From the NCBI RefSeq assembly GCF_000966285.1, contig NZ_KQ031391.1, forward strand, positions 4,418,540 through 4,482,539: a stretch of DNA of 64,000 bases. The letters run 5' to 3'. The notes under the pieces were generated by a model. The model was not told the DNA's origin, did no database searches, and saw only the letters and a list, made by a program, of their open reading frames with translations. The translations under genes were made by a program, and so were the position numbers. Shown in pieces: positions 54,434 through 63,792 of this stretch; the first letter of the stretch is position 1, and each line of letters begins with the position of its first letter. The stretch comes from Pseudofrankia sp. DC12 (GTDB taxonomy: Bacteria; Actinomycetota; Actinomycetes; Frankiales; Frankiaceae).

Positions 54434-55093
54434 CGGCGGTGCGGCCCTCCTCAGCGGGTCGTCCGCTCGGCGCGGCCCTCGGGTACCGGGCTCGCCGAGA
54501 TCGTCGCGTCGATCTCCGTTGATCGAGATTGCCTGGCGCCACCGGCGCGTTCCCTACGGGTGGATGCGCGGAAGGCCGCGCCCAGTCTGGATCTCGTCGT
54601 CCAGGACGCTCCGCGCTGGTTGGACGTTGTCGCCCGCCGCGGCACGCCTCTTCACAACAGACGCATGTCCCGTTGTTGGTACCCAACGTTACGTCGTTGA
54701 CGCCCCGGTGGAATCCACCCTGCTCCACCCCGTCCCGGGGCACGTGTGCGCAGGTCAACGGGGGAGAGCGGGGGTGTCGCCCGCGGCCGGCCGGCTGGGC
54801 GGGCTGGGGCCGTGCCGCCGCTGGTAGGAGCTTCGGGCACCAGCCCGCCGTCCAGGCCACATGTCTTGTTGTTACCGTCTGGTCAGCTGCCCGACGGATA
54901 GTCGCAATCATGTGTTTGCGGTGTGTATAGAGATACAAGGCGGTGGTAGCGGCCGGGATGGCAAGATCGGTCGACTTGCCGCCGCGACGGCCCTGGTTGC
55001 CGGCCCCCTGGACCACGCCGTCGCACATCGGCCGGATGCCGGCACCTATCATCATTTTCTGCCCAGTAGCGCCCGAGAGGGGAGACCGGGGAC
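54434..55093. promoter_or_regulatory. Divergent promoter region between two LCP genes
   Basis: 660 bases with no supported gene. TATAGA at about 54926 in an A/T-rich patch is a candidate -10 for the rightward gene. A short inverted repeat (GGTGGAATCCACC, about 54704-54716) lies nearer the middle. The large size suggests both LCP genes are regulated from here. Confidence 0.4.
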
Positions 55094-56647
55094 GTGTCGT
55101 ACCAGACAACGCTTCCGCCCCATCTCAGTCCCAGGGAGGACGGCGACCGAGGTCGCCGCGGGCGCGGCGGCGGCCAGCGGGCGGTACGGCTCGCTCTGGG
55201 CGTCGTGTCGGTACTCGTCCTGCTGATCAGCGTCGGTGGCTGGGCCCAGTACACCTACGCCAACGGCAACGTGCACCACATCTCGCTGAACCTGGGCGGC
55301 AACCGGCCGGACAAGACGTTCGGGGTGCAGAACTACCTGCTCGTCGGCACCGACAGCCGCGCCGGCACCGGTGACGCGTACGGCGGGTCCGAGGTGCTGG
55401 GCCAGCGGTCGGACACGACGATCCTGATCCACCTGGCGAAGGACGGGTCCACGACGATGGTCTCGTTCCCACGCGACACCCTCGTGACGATCCCCGCGTA
55501 CACCGACGCGCAGGGCAGGCACCACGGGGCGCACAAGGACAAGTTCAACTCGGCGATCTCCGACGGCGGGCCCACGCTGCTCGTGAGCCTGGTCGAGAGC
55601 CTGACCGGGATGCGGGTCGACCACTACGTGTCGATGGACCTCGAGGGCTTCAAACAGATCACCAACGCGATCGGCGGCGTCGAGGTGTGCGTCCTGCCGT
55701 CGACCTTCCGCGAGTACGTCGAAGAGGACCACAAGTACAGCACCAACACGAACGACCCGATGAGCGGCTGGCTCGGCGGCCCGGGGACCGTCCACGTCAA
55801 CGGCGACCAGGCGCTGGCGTTCGTGCGGCAGCGCCACGGCCTGTCGACGCAGGGGGACATCGACCGCATCCACCGCCAGCAGCAGTTCATCGGCGCGGTG
55901 TTCCGCAAGGCCACCAGCAGCGACATCCTGACCAACCCGATCAAGCTGGAGGGGCTGATCTCGGCGGCGACCTCCGCGTTGACCCTCGACGACAACACCA
56001 GCGTCACCGACCTGCAGGGCCTGGCGCTGTCGATGAAGGGCATGGCGTCGGGCTCCATGCACGTCGAGACCCTGCCGACCCACCCGCCCACGGTCGCGGA
56101 GGGCGGGAACCCGAAGGACGGGACGCTCGCCCCGTACGGTGCGGTGCAGATCTACAGCCCGGTCGACCTCGCGAAGATCGTCACCCCCCTCGGCGGCCAC
56201 GTGGACGGCGTCACCCTCGACGACACGGCCGCGCCGGCGACGCCCGACCCAGGCGCCACGCCCGGCCCGGTGACTGTCCCGCCCGCGCAGATCAGCGTCG
56301 CGGTCTACAACGGGTCGACGACGAAGGGCCTGGCGTCCAAGGTGACGACCGCGCTCGCCGGCAAGGGCTTCAAGGCGACGACCGCCGGTAACGCCGACGC
56401 GCTCACCTACACAACTTCGCGGGTGATCTACGGGCCCGGCCAGCAGCAGGCAGCCTGGACGGTGCAGGCGGCGGTCCCCGGCTCGGTCGCCCGTGCGGAC
56501 CCGACCATCACCGGCATCCACCTGATCCTCGGCGCGCAGTACACCGGCGTCGTCACCCCAGCCGCCGCCGGCAGCACCGCCACCGCCGCCGCGCCGACGA
56601 CCCAGGCCCCCCAGGGCCCCCCGCCGCCGCCGAACTGCACCATCTAG
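55094..56647 (+). CDS. LCP (LytR-CpsA-Psr) family cell-wall polymer ligase
   Basis: 517 residues. Anchor helix at about 33-55, LCP domain about 75-265 with YLLVGTDSRAGTG, QRSDTTILIHLA, SFPRDTLVTIP and NGDQALAFVRQRHGL, then LytR_C at about 395-490 (ISVAVYNGSTTKGLASKV). It includes an insertion REYVEEDHKYSTNTNDPMSG in the domain, absent from its two neighbours. Predicted to act outside the membrane. GTG 55094 has GAGGGGAGA at a workable distance. It converges with the third LCP gene. Confidence 0.92.
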   Translation: MSYQTTLPPHLSPREDGDRGRRGRGGGQRAVRLALGVVSVLVLLISVGGWAQYTYANGNVHHISLNLGGNRPDKTFGVQNYLLVGTDSRAGTGDAYGGSEVLGQRSDTTILIHLAKDGSTTMVSFPRDTLVTIPAYTDAQGRHHGAHKDKFNSAISDGGPTLLVSLVESLTGMRVDHYVSMDLEGFKQITNAIGGVEVCVLPSTFREYVEEDHKYSTNTNDPMSGWLGGPGTVHVNGDQALAFVRQRHGLSTQGDIDRIHRQQQFIGAVFRKATSSDILTNPIKLEGLISAATSALTLDDNTSVTDLQGLALSMKGMASGSMHVETLPTHPPTVAEGGNPKDGTLAPYGAVQIYSPVDLAKIVTPLGGHVDGVTLDDTAAPATPDPGATPGPVTVPPAQISVAVYNGSTTKGLASKVTTALAGKGFKATTAGNADALTYTTSRVIYGPGQQQAAWTVQAAVPGSVARADPTITGIHLILGAQYTGVVTPAAAGSTATAAAPTTQAPQGPPPPPNCTI

Positions 56648-56777
56648 GGCCAGCGGCCGGAGACGCCGCTCCGCGCCTCTGCAGACCTCCCAGACCGTCG
56701 ACCTCCCCAGATCGATTCCGTCGATCCGTCCGGAACCTGTCGCCGATCCGGCAGGGACCCCGGCTTCTGCCTGGGCC

Positions 56778-56792
56778 GGGCGCTGAGCGCCC
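56778..56792. terminator. Short hairpin between converging LCP genes
   Basis: Six-base arms (56778-56783 with 56787-56792) around a three-base loop, in the 234-base gap of two converging genes. No T-run. Confidence 0.4.
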
Positions 56793-56881
56793 GTTACCAA
56801 CGTGAGCCGGGGACAGGGAGAACTACGGTGGGTGGGCGCTTGTCCAGGGTCGGGATCTGGGTTGCGTTTCGGCCCAGTCGG

Positions 56882-58414
56882 TTAGTAGGTGCAGCCGCCG
56901 GTCAGTTGGGCGGCGGTGGTGGCCGGGGCTGGGCGGGCCGGGGTGGCCTGGGCCGTGGGCTGGCTGGTTGACGCGGCCGAGGTGGTGAGGCCGGTGAAAC
57001 CGTCGCCCAGGACCAGCGACACGGTGCCGGTCGTGAGGGTCGGGTCCACCGAGAAGCTCGCCCCGGGCACCACGGTCGCCAGCGCCCGGGCGTCGTCCTC
57101 CTGACCAGGCGGGTAGCGGACCTGGGTCGTCGCGGGCGCCTTGCCGGACCAGGTCTGCGCGGTCCCGACGACGAAGCCGGCGGTCGCCAGCGAGCTGGCC
57201 GTCCTGCCCGCGGTCCCTTCGAGGCCGGTCGCGTTGTAGACGTCCACCTTGAAGTCCGACCGCGGCGAGACCGAGCCGGCGCTGATGCCCTGGCCGGTCG
57301 GCGCCGCGGCCTGGGAGCTGGCCGGGCTGGGGATGCCGCGCAGTGGAGCGAGGAAGGCGTTCAGGGTCCGCTGGTCGTAGAGCTGGACCGAGCCGTAGAC
57401 GGGGAGCTCGCCGAGCGCGTTGGCCCCTTCCTCGGGCGTCGGCGGCCGGACCGGAATCGTCTCGAACCGCAGCTGGTTGGGCCGCAGCCCGTGCATCCGC
57501 GTCGCCAGCTTCTGCAGGTCGTCGATCGTCGTCGAGTCGTCGACCGTCAGGGAGCGGAACGCGGCCTGCAGCAGCGACTCCAGCTTGACCGGGTTGGCCA
57601 GGACGCCGGTGCTGGTCGCTTTCGTGAACACCGCGCTGATGAACTGCTGCTGACGGCGGATCCGGTCGAAGTCGCCGTCCGGCAGGCCATGGCGCTCACG
57701 GACGAACGCCAGCGCCCGCTCGCCGTCGAGGTGGTTGGCCCCGACGACCCCGTTCCACTGCGACCACGGGTCGAGCAGGTTCGAGGTGCTGCCGTCGGGC
57801 AGCGCGCGCACGCAGACCGTCACCCCGCCGATCGCGTCGGTGATCTGGCGGAAGCCGGCAAGATCGACCTGGACGTAGTGGTCGATCCGGAGCTGGGTCA
57901 GCCGTTCGATGGTCCTGATCAGCAGCGACGGGCCGCCGGTGGTGATCGCCGAGTTCAGCTTCCCCTTGCCGTGGCCCGGGATCGCCACCAGCGTGTCTCG
58001 TGGGAAGGAGACCAGCGTCGTCGTCCCGTCCGGCGCGAGGTGGGCGACGATCGTCGTGTCCGAGCGCTCGCCGTCGACGGCGCCCCCGCTCTCGAACTCC
58101 GTGCCGGTGCCGGCCCTGCTGTCGGAGCCGACGATGAGGAAGTTGACGGCCCCGCCAGCGCCGGGAGCCGGCCGGTCAGTACCCAGGTTCAGCTTGATCC
58201 GGGCGATCTGGCCGTCGAAGTACCGGTACACGGTGTAGCCGCCGATGGAGACGACGAAGACGAGGGCGGACAGCGTCGCGGCGATAATCATCAACGCGCG
58301 GCTCGCTGTGCCCCTGGTGCTGCCGCGACCGCGACCGGGCGGTGGACCGTGGGGGTCGAGCTCCGCGGGCAACGCCAGGGTGGACACCAGAGGCTTTGGC
58401 GGTGCTTCTGTCAC
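56882..58414 (-). CDS. LCP (LytR-CpsA-Psr) family cell-wall polymer ligase
   Basis: 510 residues. Anchor helix at about 40-62; LCP domain about 85-265 with FLIVGSDSRAGTG, GERSDTTIVAHLA, SFPRDTLVAIPG and LDGERALAFVRERHGL; LytR_C at about 365-465 (FKVDVYNATGLEGTAGRT). Like its neighbours it ends in an Ala/Thr/Pro tail and a Cys three residues from the C-terminus (GGCTY). GTG 58414 has GGAGGTG upstream. The 289 bases to the next gene hold nothing recognisable. Confidence 0.92.
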   Translation of the reverse strand: MTEAPPKPLVSTLALPAELDPHGPPPGRGRGSTRGTASRALMIIAATLSALVFVVSIGGYTVYRYFDGQIARIKLNLGTDRPAPGAGGAVNFLIVGSDSRAGTGTEFESGGAVDGERSDTTIVAHLAPDGTTTLVSFPRDTLVAIPGHGKGKLNSAITTGGPSLLIRTIERLTQLRIDHYVQVDLAGFRQITDAIGGVTVCVRALPDGSTSNLLDPWSQWNGVVGANHLDGERALAFVRERHGLPDGDFDRIRRQQQFISAVFTKATSTGVLANPVKLESLLQAAFRSLTVDDSTTIDDLQKLATRMHGLRPNQLRFETIPVRPPTPEEGANALGELPVYGSVQLYDQRTLNAFLAPLRGIPSPASSQAAAPTGQGISAGSVSPRSDFKVDVYNATGLEGTAGRTASSLATAGFVVGTAQTWSGKAPATTQVRYPPGQEDDARALATVVPGASFSVDPTLTTGTVSLVLGDGFTGLTTSAASTSQPTAQATPARPAPATTAAQLTGGCTY

Positions 58415-58703
58415 CGTCTGAGCACCTCCCGCTCCTGAACGGATGATTGACCGGCAGGATTGTTGCCCTCCGAACCCATGTTGACACTCAAGGTACCCGC
58501 TCGTAGCCGCGCGTACCCGACACCCGTGCGCAGGTGTTCTTGCCCTGTGAGCCTGCTGTGAGGCCCGTGGCGGGCCGGCGGGACGCAACAGCCGCTAGGC
58601 CTGTCCTCCGCACATCACCCGCGCCGACCTGTGGCGATCATCGACAGTCGCGATAGCTGCAACGCTCTGACCAGCAGCGATGCGGCATGTGCGGAAAACG
58701 GGG

Positions 58704-60905
58704 CTAGGCGGCGAGCGGTGCCCGGTCTGGATGCGGCCCGGTGGCGCCCGAGGACGGGGGCGACGTACGACGGCCGCCGCCGGCGGTCGGCGGTGGCGAC
58801 GACGGCCGGTCCCGCAGCACCGAGCGCGCGACACAGGCCAGCGTGACGAGGGCGAGCGCCGCCGTCAGGGCGAGGATCGCGAACGTCACCCCGGACGGGA
58901 ACGGCGCCCAGCGCGCGATCGCGGCCGCCACGCTGGGCACCCGCGCCGGGCTGAAACGCACCCCACGGCCCAGCCAGTAGTAGCTGCAGATCGCCAGCAG
59001 CGCGAAGGCCTGCATGAGCAGCGCTCCGACGAGCATCACGACCGGCGTCCACCGGTCCCGGCGGCCGAGCAACCGGGCGAGCCCGGCAGCGATGACCACG
59101 CCGGCGCCGACGAGGCCGAGATAGAGGTACCGCCCCTGGACGGCGATGCCGCGGGTGTACAGCTCGTACTCGGCCCAGCTGCGCTGGGCGACCGTCACGT
59201 AGGCGAGGGCGACTGGCAGCAGCAGCACGGCCGGGGTGGCCGCTCGGGCCAGCCGGTCCCGCCACGCCCGCCGGTCCAGCAGCCGCCGTCCGGTCGGGCG
59301 GTCGGTCCCGCTACGAATCGCACCGTCCTGGGCCTGTTCGTCCTGGTCCTGTTCGTCCTGGGCCTGTTCGTCCTGGTCCTGTGCGCGGCCGCCGTCCGGC
59401 TGGGCCGGGATCGCGACGGCCCGTCGGGCCGCCTGGCCGAGACCGCTGACCAGGCACGTGACCGCGACGATCCCGACGACCACCGTCGCCGTCACGATCG
59501 CCACCGGCGTGAGCTGCGGCGGCTCGAACATCCCAAGGCCGCCCCAGAACCGGCTGATCATCGTCCGGATGAAGTACCACAGCCAGGTCCAGAACGAGTC
59601 CGGCAACAACAGCGACTCGCGGCGTGGCGGATCGGCGTCCCAGCCGTTCGGCTGGACCGCGCCGTAGAGGACGTAGTTGCGGACCCACCACCAGCCGCCG
59701 AGCCCGAGGCCGATGGCGATTGCCGCGATCGCGGGCCACCACGGCAGCGAGCCGACCAGCGCCCGCACCCGCCGACCCGGCCGGGCCTCGACGTCGGCCG
59801 CTTGCGCCGACCTGGTGTTCCACCAGCCCACCAGGTACGCCGCGACGACCATCAGCGGAAGCAGCAGCGCCAAACCCTTCGACAGGAAGGTGAGCGCGAG
59901 CCACACCCCGGCCCAGACCGCGGTGCGCATCCGCCGGTCACCGCGCAGCACGCCGGCCAGCACGAACGTCAGCACACCCGTGGTGAGGATCAGCACACCG
60001 TCGTTGTTGAATGTCGCCCCGACCCGGTCGAACCCGGGGACCGCGAGTGGCAGCACCGCCGCGCCCCGGGCCACCGCCTCGGACAGCCGCAGCCGTCGGG
60101 CCGTCGCCCACGCCAGCAGTGGCAGCGGCGCGACCAGCAGGATGTTCAGCAGCCGCAGGACGTAGACCTGCTCGTCATAGGCCCAGTTCGTCGCCGGCAG
60201 CGCCCCGAGCACCGCCGCGCCGACCGCGTAGACCATCGGCGGGTGCTGCACCATCTGGTTGGACAACCGGCCGTCGGTCACCGGGGCTGGCCCCCCGAGC
60301 GCGTCGAACGAGCCGCGGTCGGCCCGTGGCGTCGGGGTGATCTCGGCGAACGAGGGCGACCGGCGCTTCTTACCTCCGGACTGGAACATGTCGGCGTAGG
60401 CGCCCCGGTCGAAGTCGTCCGACGTGGCGGCGACCCCCTGGGAGATCATTTTCTGGCCGGGGGCTGGCCAGCCGTCACCGTGCAGCAGCCCGTAGACCAT
60501 GTCCACGTGCTGGGCCTCGTCGTAGCCGGTCCAGGTCGGGTACACCACCGAGTACGTGGCGAGCAGGGCCAGGTGCAGCGCGGTGATCACCAGCACAACC
60601 GTCGGCACGAGCCGGGCCCGCCGCCAGGTCGCCCGCAGCGGGCGGGCAAGCCGTTGGCCTGGTCTGTCCTCGGCCGGTCCGGCCCCGTCGTCGGCGAGGT
60701 CCGCGAGTGGCCGGTCGCCCGGGTAGGCGGGCAGGGTGGCGGCGGCGACCGCGTCGCCCCTGGCGTCGAACGCCGCGGTCCCGTCGTCGTCGTGCGGCTT
60801 CGTGGTGGCGAGGGCCGCGTCTGTGACGTCGCCCGCCGGGGTCGCTGTGTCCGTGCGCTCGCTGATCGTCGGCTCCGTGGTCCGTGGAGTTCCGTGCGGG
60901 CGCAC
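58704..60905 (-). CDS. DUF2142 multi-pass membrane protein
   Basis: About 733 residues. After a 90-residue disordered cytoplasmic leader there are about twelve membrane helices. The segment YPTWTGYDEAQHVDMVYGLL carries the acidic pair in the first outer loop typical of GT-C glycosyltransferase-like proteins, and NQMVQHPPMVYAVGAAVLGALP is a DUF2142 hallmark. A polar linker QDQDEQAQDEQDQDEQ comes from a DNA repeat at 59328-59384. A polysaccharide or lipid-linked sugar role is likely but unproven. GTG 60905 is chosen; 61028 would add 41 Cys/Arg-rich residues. Confidence 0.82.
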   Translation of the reverse strand: MRPHGTPRTTEPTISERTDTATPAGDVTDAALATTKPHDDDGTAAFDARGDAVAAATLPAYPGDRPLADLADDGAGPAEDRPGQRLARPLRATWRRARLVPTVVLVITALHLALLATYSVVYPTWTGYDEAQHVDMVYGLLHGDGWPAPGQKMISQGVAATSDDFDRGAYADMFQSGGKKRRSPSFAEITPTPRADRGSFDALGGPAPVTDGRLSNQMVQHPPMVYAVGAAVLGALPATNWAYDEQVYVLRLLNILLVAPLPLLAWATARRLRLSEAVARGAAVLPLAVPGFDRVGATFNNDGVLILTTGVLTFVLAGVLRGDRRMRTAVWAGVWLALTFLSKGLALLLPLMVVAAYLVGWWNTRSAQAADVEARPGRRVRALVGSLPWWPAIAAIAIGLGLGGWWWVRNYVLYGAVQPNGWDADPPRRESLLLPDSFWTWLWYFIRTMISRFWGGLGMFEPPQLTPVAIVTATVVVGIVAVTCLVSGLGQAARRAVAIPAQPDGGRAQDQDEQAQDEQDQDEQAQDGAIRSGTDRPTGRRLLDRRAWRDRLARAATPAVLLLPVALAYVTVAQRSWAEYELYTRGIAVQGRYLYLGLVGAGVVIAAGLARLLGRRDRWTPVVMLVGALLMQAFALLAICSYYWLGRGVRFSPARVPSVAAAIARWAPFPSGVTFAILALTAALALVTLACVARSVLRDRPSSPPPTAGGGRRTSPPSSGATGPHPDRAPLAA
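59328..59384. repeat. 30-bp tandem repeat in the DUF2142 gene
   Basis: A 30-base unit (59328-59357) is repeated almost completely (59358-59384). It keeps frame and codes for the acidic Gln/Asp/Glu linker. Confidence 0.8.
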
Positions 60906-61057
60906 CGTGACGCGCCCGGTGCCGGGCCTGTGCAACGCCCGGCCTCGTCGGCGGTCGCCCTGGCCCCGATGGCCGGGGCCCGGCGCAACGCAACCACACT
61001 TACCTGTGTCTGACCTGTGGATTTCCACCGGCTCTGGTGGTGGCCGCCCCGCTGCCC

Positions 61058-61101
61058 GAGGACCTGACGTAGGTGTCAGGTCCTCACAGTCTGCCAGACT
61101 G
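61058..61101 (+). promoter_or_regulatory. Two inverted repeats upstream of rmlD
   Basis: Perfect 11-base arms (61058-61068 with 61075-61085, six-base spacer) are followed at once by six-base arms (61087-61092 with 61096-61101). They end six bases before the rmlD GTG, in a divergent intergenic region, so an operator or translation-control hairpin is likelier than a terminator. Confidence 0.5.
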
Positions 61102-61107
61102 CGAGCT

Positions 61108-61998
61108 GTGCGCGTACTCGTGATCGGTTCCGCTGGTCAGGTCGGCTCCGACCTGTGCCGGCTGCTGGCCCTCGACCCGCGACTGCCGGCGACCGCTGGG
61201 CTGACCAGGGCGGAATGCGACATCACCGACCCGGCCAGGGTTCGCGCAGTGATCCGCGACCAGGCCCGGCCGGCCAAGGTCCAGGGTGGGCTGACCGTCA
61301 TCAACACGGCCGCCTGGACCGACGTCGACGGCGCCGAGACGGACGAGGCCGGCGCCTACGCGGTCAACGCCACCGGTCCCGCGCATCTGGCCGCCGCCTG
61401 CGCGGAGGCCGGCGCGACCCTGATCCATCTCTCGACCGACTACGTCTTCGACGGTCTGGCCGGCAAGCCGTACGAGGTCGACGACCAGACCGCCCCGACC
61501 TCCGCCTACGGGCACACGAAGCTGGCTGGCGAGCAGGCCGTGCTCGCGCTGTGCCCGGCGTCGTACGTCGTGCGCACCGCCTGGGTGTACGGCGCGGTCG
61601 GGAAGAACTTCGTCAAGACGATGGCGCGGCTCGCGCGTGAGCGCGACACTCTGACCGTCGTCAACGACCAGCACGGCTCACCGACCTGGTCGGCGGACCT
61701 CGCCGCGGGCCTGATCGAGCTGCTCCTCGCGGGTCCCTCGTTCGGCCCCTACCACTTCACCAACGCCGGCGACACGACCTGGTACGACTTCGCCCGGGCG
61801 ATCATGGAGGAGATTCGCGTCGACCCGGCGAAGGTGCTGCCGACGACGACGGACGCCTTCCCGCGTCCCGCGCCCCGGCCCGCCTACTCGGTGCTGTCGC
61901 ACCGCAGCTGGCTCGACGCGGGCCTCACCGCCCCGCGCCCATGGCGGGACGCGCTGAGCGCCGCCTTCGCCGCCTACCCGGCCGAACTGCGGGGATAG
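61108..61998 (+). CDS. rmlD: dTDP-4-dehydrorhamnose reductase
   Basis: 296 residues, extended short-chain dehydrogenase. Last step of dTDP-L-rhamnose synthesis for wall polysaccharides. The NAD(P) motif is VLVIGSAGQVGSDLC, the active site is STDYVFDG (Ser/Thr) with YGHTKLAGE (Tyr-x3-Lys) near residue 133, and TWSADLAAGLIELL and PRPAYSVLSHRSW are family-specific. GTG 61108 has no ribosome site; an inverted repeat fills that position. The other rml genes are not in the window. Confidence 0.93.
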   Translation: MRVLVIGSAGQVGSDLCRLLALDPRLPATAGLTRAECDITDPARVRAVIRDQARPAKVQGGLTVINTAAWTDVDGAETDEAGAYAVNATGPAHLAAACAEAGATLIHLSTDYVFDGLAGKPYEVDDQTAPTSAYGHTKLAGEQAVLALCPASYVVRTAWVYGAVGKNFVKTMARLARERDTLTVVNDQHGSPTWSADLAAGLIELLLAGPSFGPYHFTNAGDTTWYDFARAIMEEIRVDPAKVLPTTTDAFPRPAPRPAYSVLSHRSWLDAGLTAPRPWRDALSAAFAAYPAELRG

Positions 61999-62076
61999 GG
62001 CGAGGACGATCGGCCCGCGGCTGAGCCGCCGTCGCGGTGGGAAACCGGTTTGCTCCTGCCGGGTAACGTGAAGCAC

Positions 62077-63792
62077 GTGACCGCGCAGATCAACTCGTCC
62101 AGCTCGCCGGGGGCCGGCGACGTGCCCGGGGGACGCCCGACCCTGGTGGCGGTCGCCTGGCCCTACGCCAATGGCGCCCCGCATCTCGGACACATCGCCG
62201 GCGCCTACCTGCCGGCCGACATCTTCGCGCGGTACCAGCGGATGGCCGGAAACCGTGTGCTGATGGTGTCCGGTTCGGACGCCCACGGCACGCCCATCAC
62301 GGTCCGCGCCGAAGAAGAGGGGATCACCCCTCAGGAGGTCGTCGACCGGTATCACCCGATCTTCCTGGACATCTGGGAGCGGCTCGGGATCTCGTTCGAC
62401 CTGTTCACGTCGACCCGGACGGACAACCACACCGCCGTCACGCAGGACGTGTTCACCAGGCTGCGCGCGGCCGGCTACATCTCCGTCCAGGAGACGACGC
62501 AGTTCTACGACCCGCAGGCCGGACGGTTCCTGCCGGACCGCTACGTCGTGGGGACCTGCCCGCACTGCGCGTACCCGAGCGCGCGCGGCGACCAGTGCGA
62601 GAACTGCGGGCGCACCCTCGACCCCGACCAGCTGATCGAGCCGCGCAGCAAGATGACGGGCGCCGTTCCCGAGCAGCGGCGGACGTCGCACTTCTTCCTG
62701 GACCTCTCCAAGCTCGAGGAACCGCTGCTGGCCTGGCTGGAGACCCGCAAGGGCTGGCGCCGGCATGTGATCAACTGGTCGCTCCAGTTCGTCAAGGACG
62801 GCCTGCACGACCGGGCGATCACCCGGGACCTCGACTGGGGCGTCCCGCTGCCCACCGACGAGCTCGGCCCCGGCAAGCGGATCTACGTGTGGTTCGAGGC
62901 CGTGATCGGCTACCTGTCGGCCAGCAAGGAGTGGGCGGCGACGATCGCCGGCGCCCCGGAAGCCTGGCGTGACTGGTGGGAGAACCCCGACGCCGCGGCC
63001 TACTACTTCGTGGGCAAGGACAACATCCCGTTCCACACCGTGATCTGGCCGGCGATGCTGCTCGGCTACGGCGGCCTCGACCTGCCGACCGACGTGCCGG
63101 CCAACCAGTACGTGACGTTCGGCGGCGCCAAGGCCTCCAAGTCGGCCGGGATCGGGCGCTCGGTTCCGGAGTACCTGGAGGTGCTGCAACCGGACGCGCT
63201 GCGCTACGCGCTGGCCACGGTGCTGCCCGAGCAGAACGACACCGAGATCTCCGACGCCGACATCATCCGCCGGGTCAACGACGAGCTGATCGCCAACTGG
63301 GGCAACCTCGTCAACCGGGTGATGGCCCAGATCAACAAGTTCTTCGACGGTGTCCTGCCCGACGTCCCGTCGCCCGCGGAGCTGGGCGGCACCCACGCTG
63401 ACCTGCTGGCCAAGGTCGACGAGGGCCTCGCCAGGACCGCTGAGCTGCTGGAGAAGGTGGAGCTGCGGGCTGCGCTGCGGGCCGCGATGGAGGCCTCGGC
63501 CGAGGTCAACCAGTACCTCTACCGCGAGGAGCCGTGGAAGGCCGTAAAGGTCGACCGCGACGCCGCCGCCCGCAGCCTGGCCACCTCCATCCAGGCCATC
63601 GCGGGTATCGCCGTCGCGCTCGCTCCGTTCCTGCCGTTCTCGACCGAGCGGCTCCAGGACGTGCTCGGCGTCGACCTGACCGTCTGGCACCGCCAGGAGG
63701 TCCCCGCCGGCCGCCGTCTCGACTGGTCCGCCGGCGGCCTGTTCGTCAAGCTCGACCCCAAGGCGCTGGACCGGGCGGAGACCAGCGCCTAG
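62077..63792 (+). CDS. metG: Methionyl-tRNA synthetase
   Basis: About 571 residues. Class I synthetase: WPYANGAPHLGHIAGAYLPA holds the HIGH box (HLGH), a zinc knuckle is seen as CPHC...CENC near residues 160-175, and the KMSKS loop reads KASKS (63130-63144), with Ala in place of Met. The anticodon-binding helical domain fills the rest; there is no C-terminal EMAP-like tRNA-binding domain. It looks like the archaeal/E. coli-type branch. GTG 62077 is used; GTG 62068 is an alternative and neither has a good ribosome site. Confidence 0.92.
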   Translation: MTAQINSSSSPGAGDVPGGRPTLVAVAWPYANGAPHLGHIAGAYLPADIFARYQRMAGNRVLMVSGSDAHGTPITVRAEEEGITPQEVVDRYHPIFLDIWERLGISFDLFTSTRTDNHTAVTQDVFTRLRAAGYISVQETTQFYDPQAGRFLPDRYVVGTCPHCAYPSARGDQCENCGRTLDPDQLIEPRSKMTGAVPEQRRTSHFFLDLSKLEEPLLAWLETRKGWRRHVINWSLQFVKDGLHDRAITRDLDWGVPLPTDELGPGKRIYVWFEAVIGYLSASKEWAATIAGAPEAWRDWWENPDAAAYYFVGKDNIPFHTVIWPAMLLGYGGLDLPTDVPANQYVTFGGAKASKSAGIGRSVPEYLEVLQPDALRYALATVLPEQNDTEISDADIIRRVNDELIANWGNLVNRVMAQINKFFDGVLPDVPSPAELGGTHADLLAKVDEGLARTAELLEKVELRAALRAAMEASAEVNQYLYREEPWKAVKVDRDAAARSLATSIQAIAGIAVALAPFLPFSTERLQDVLGVDLTVWHRQEVPAGRRLDWSAGGLFVKLDPKALDRAETSA

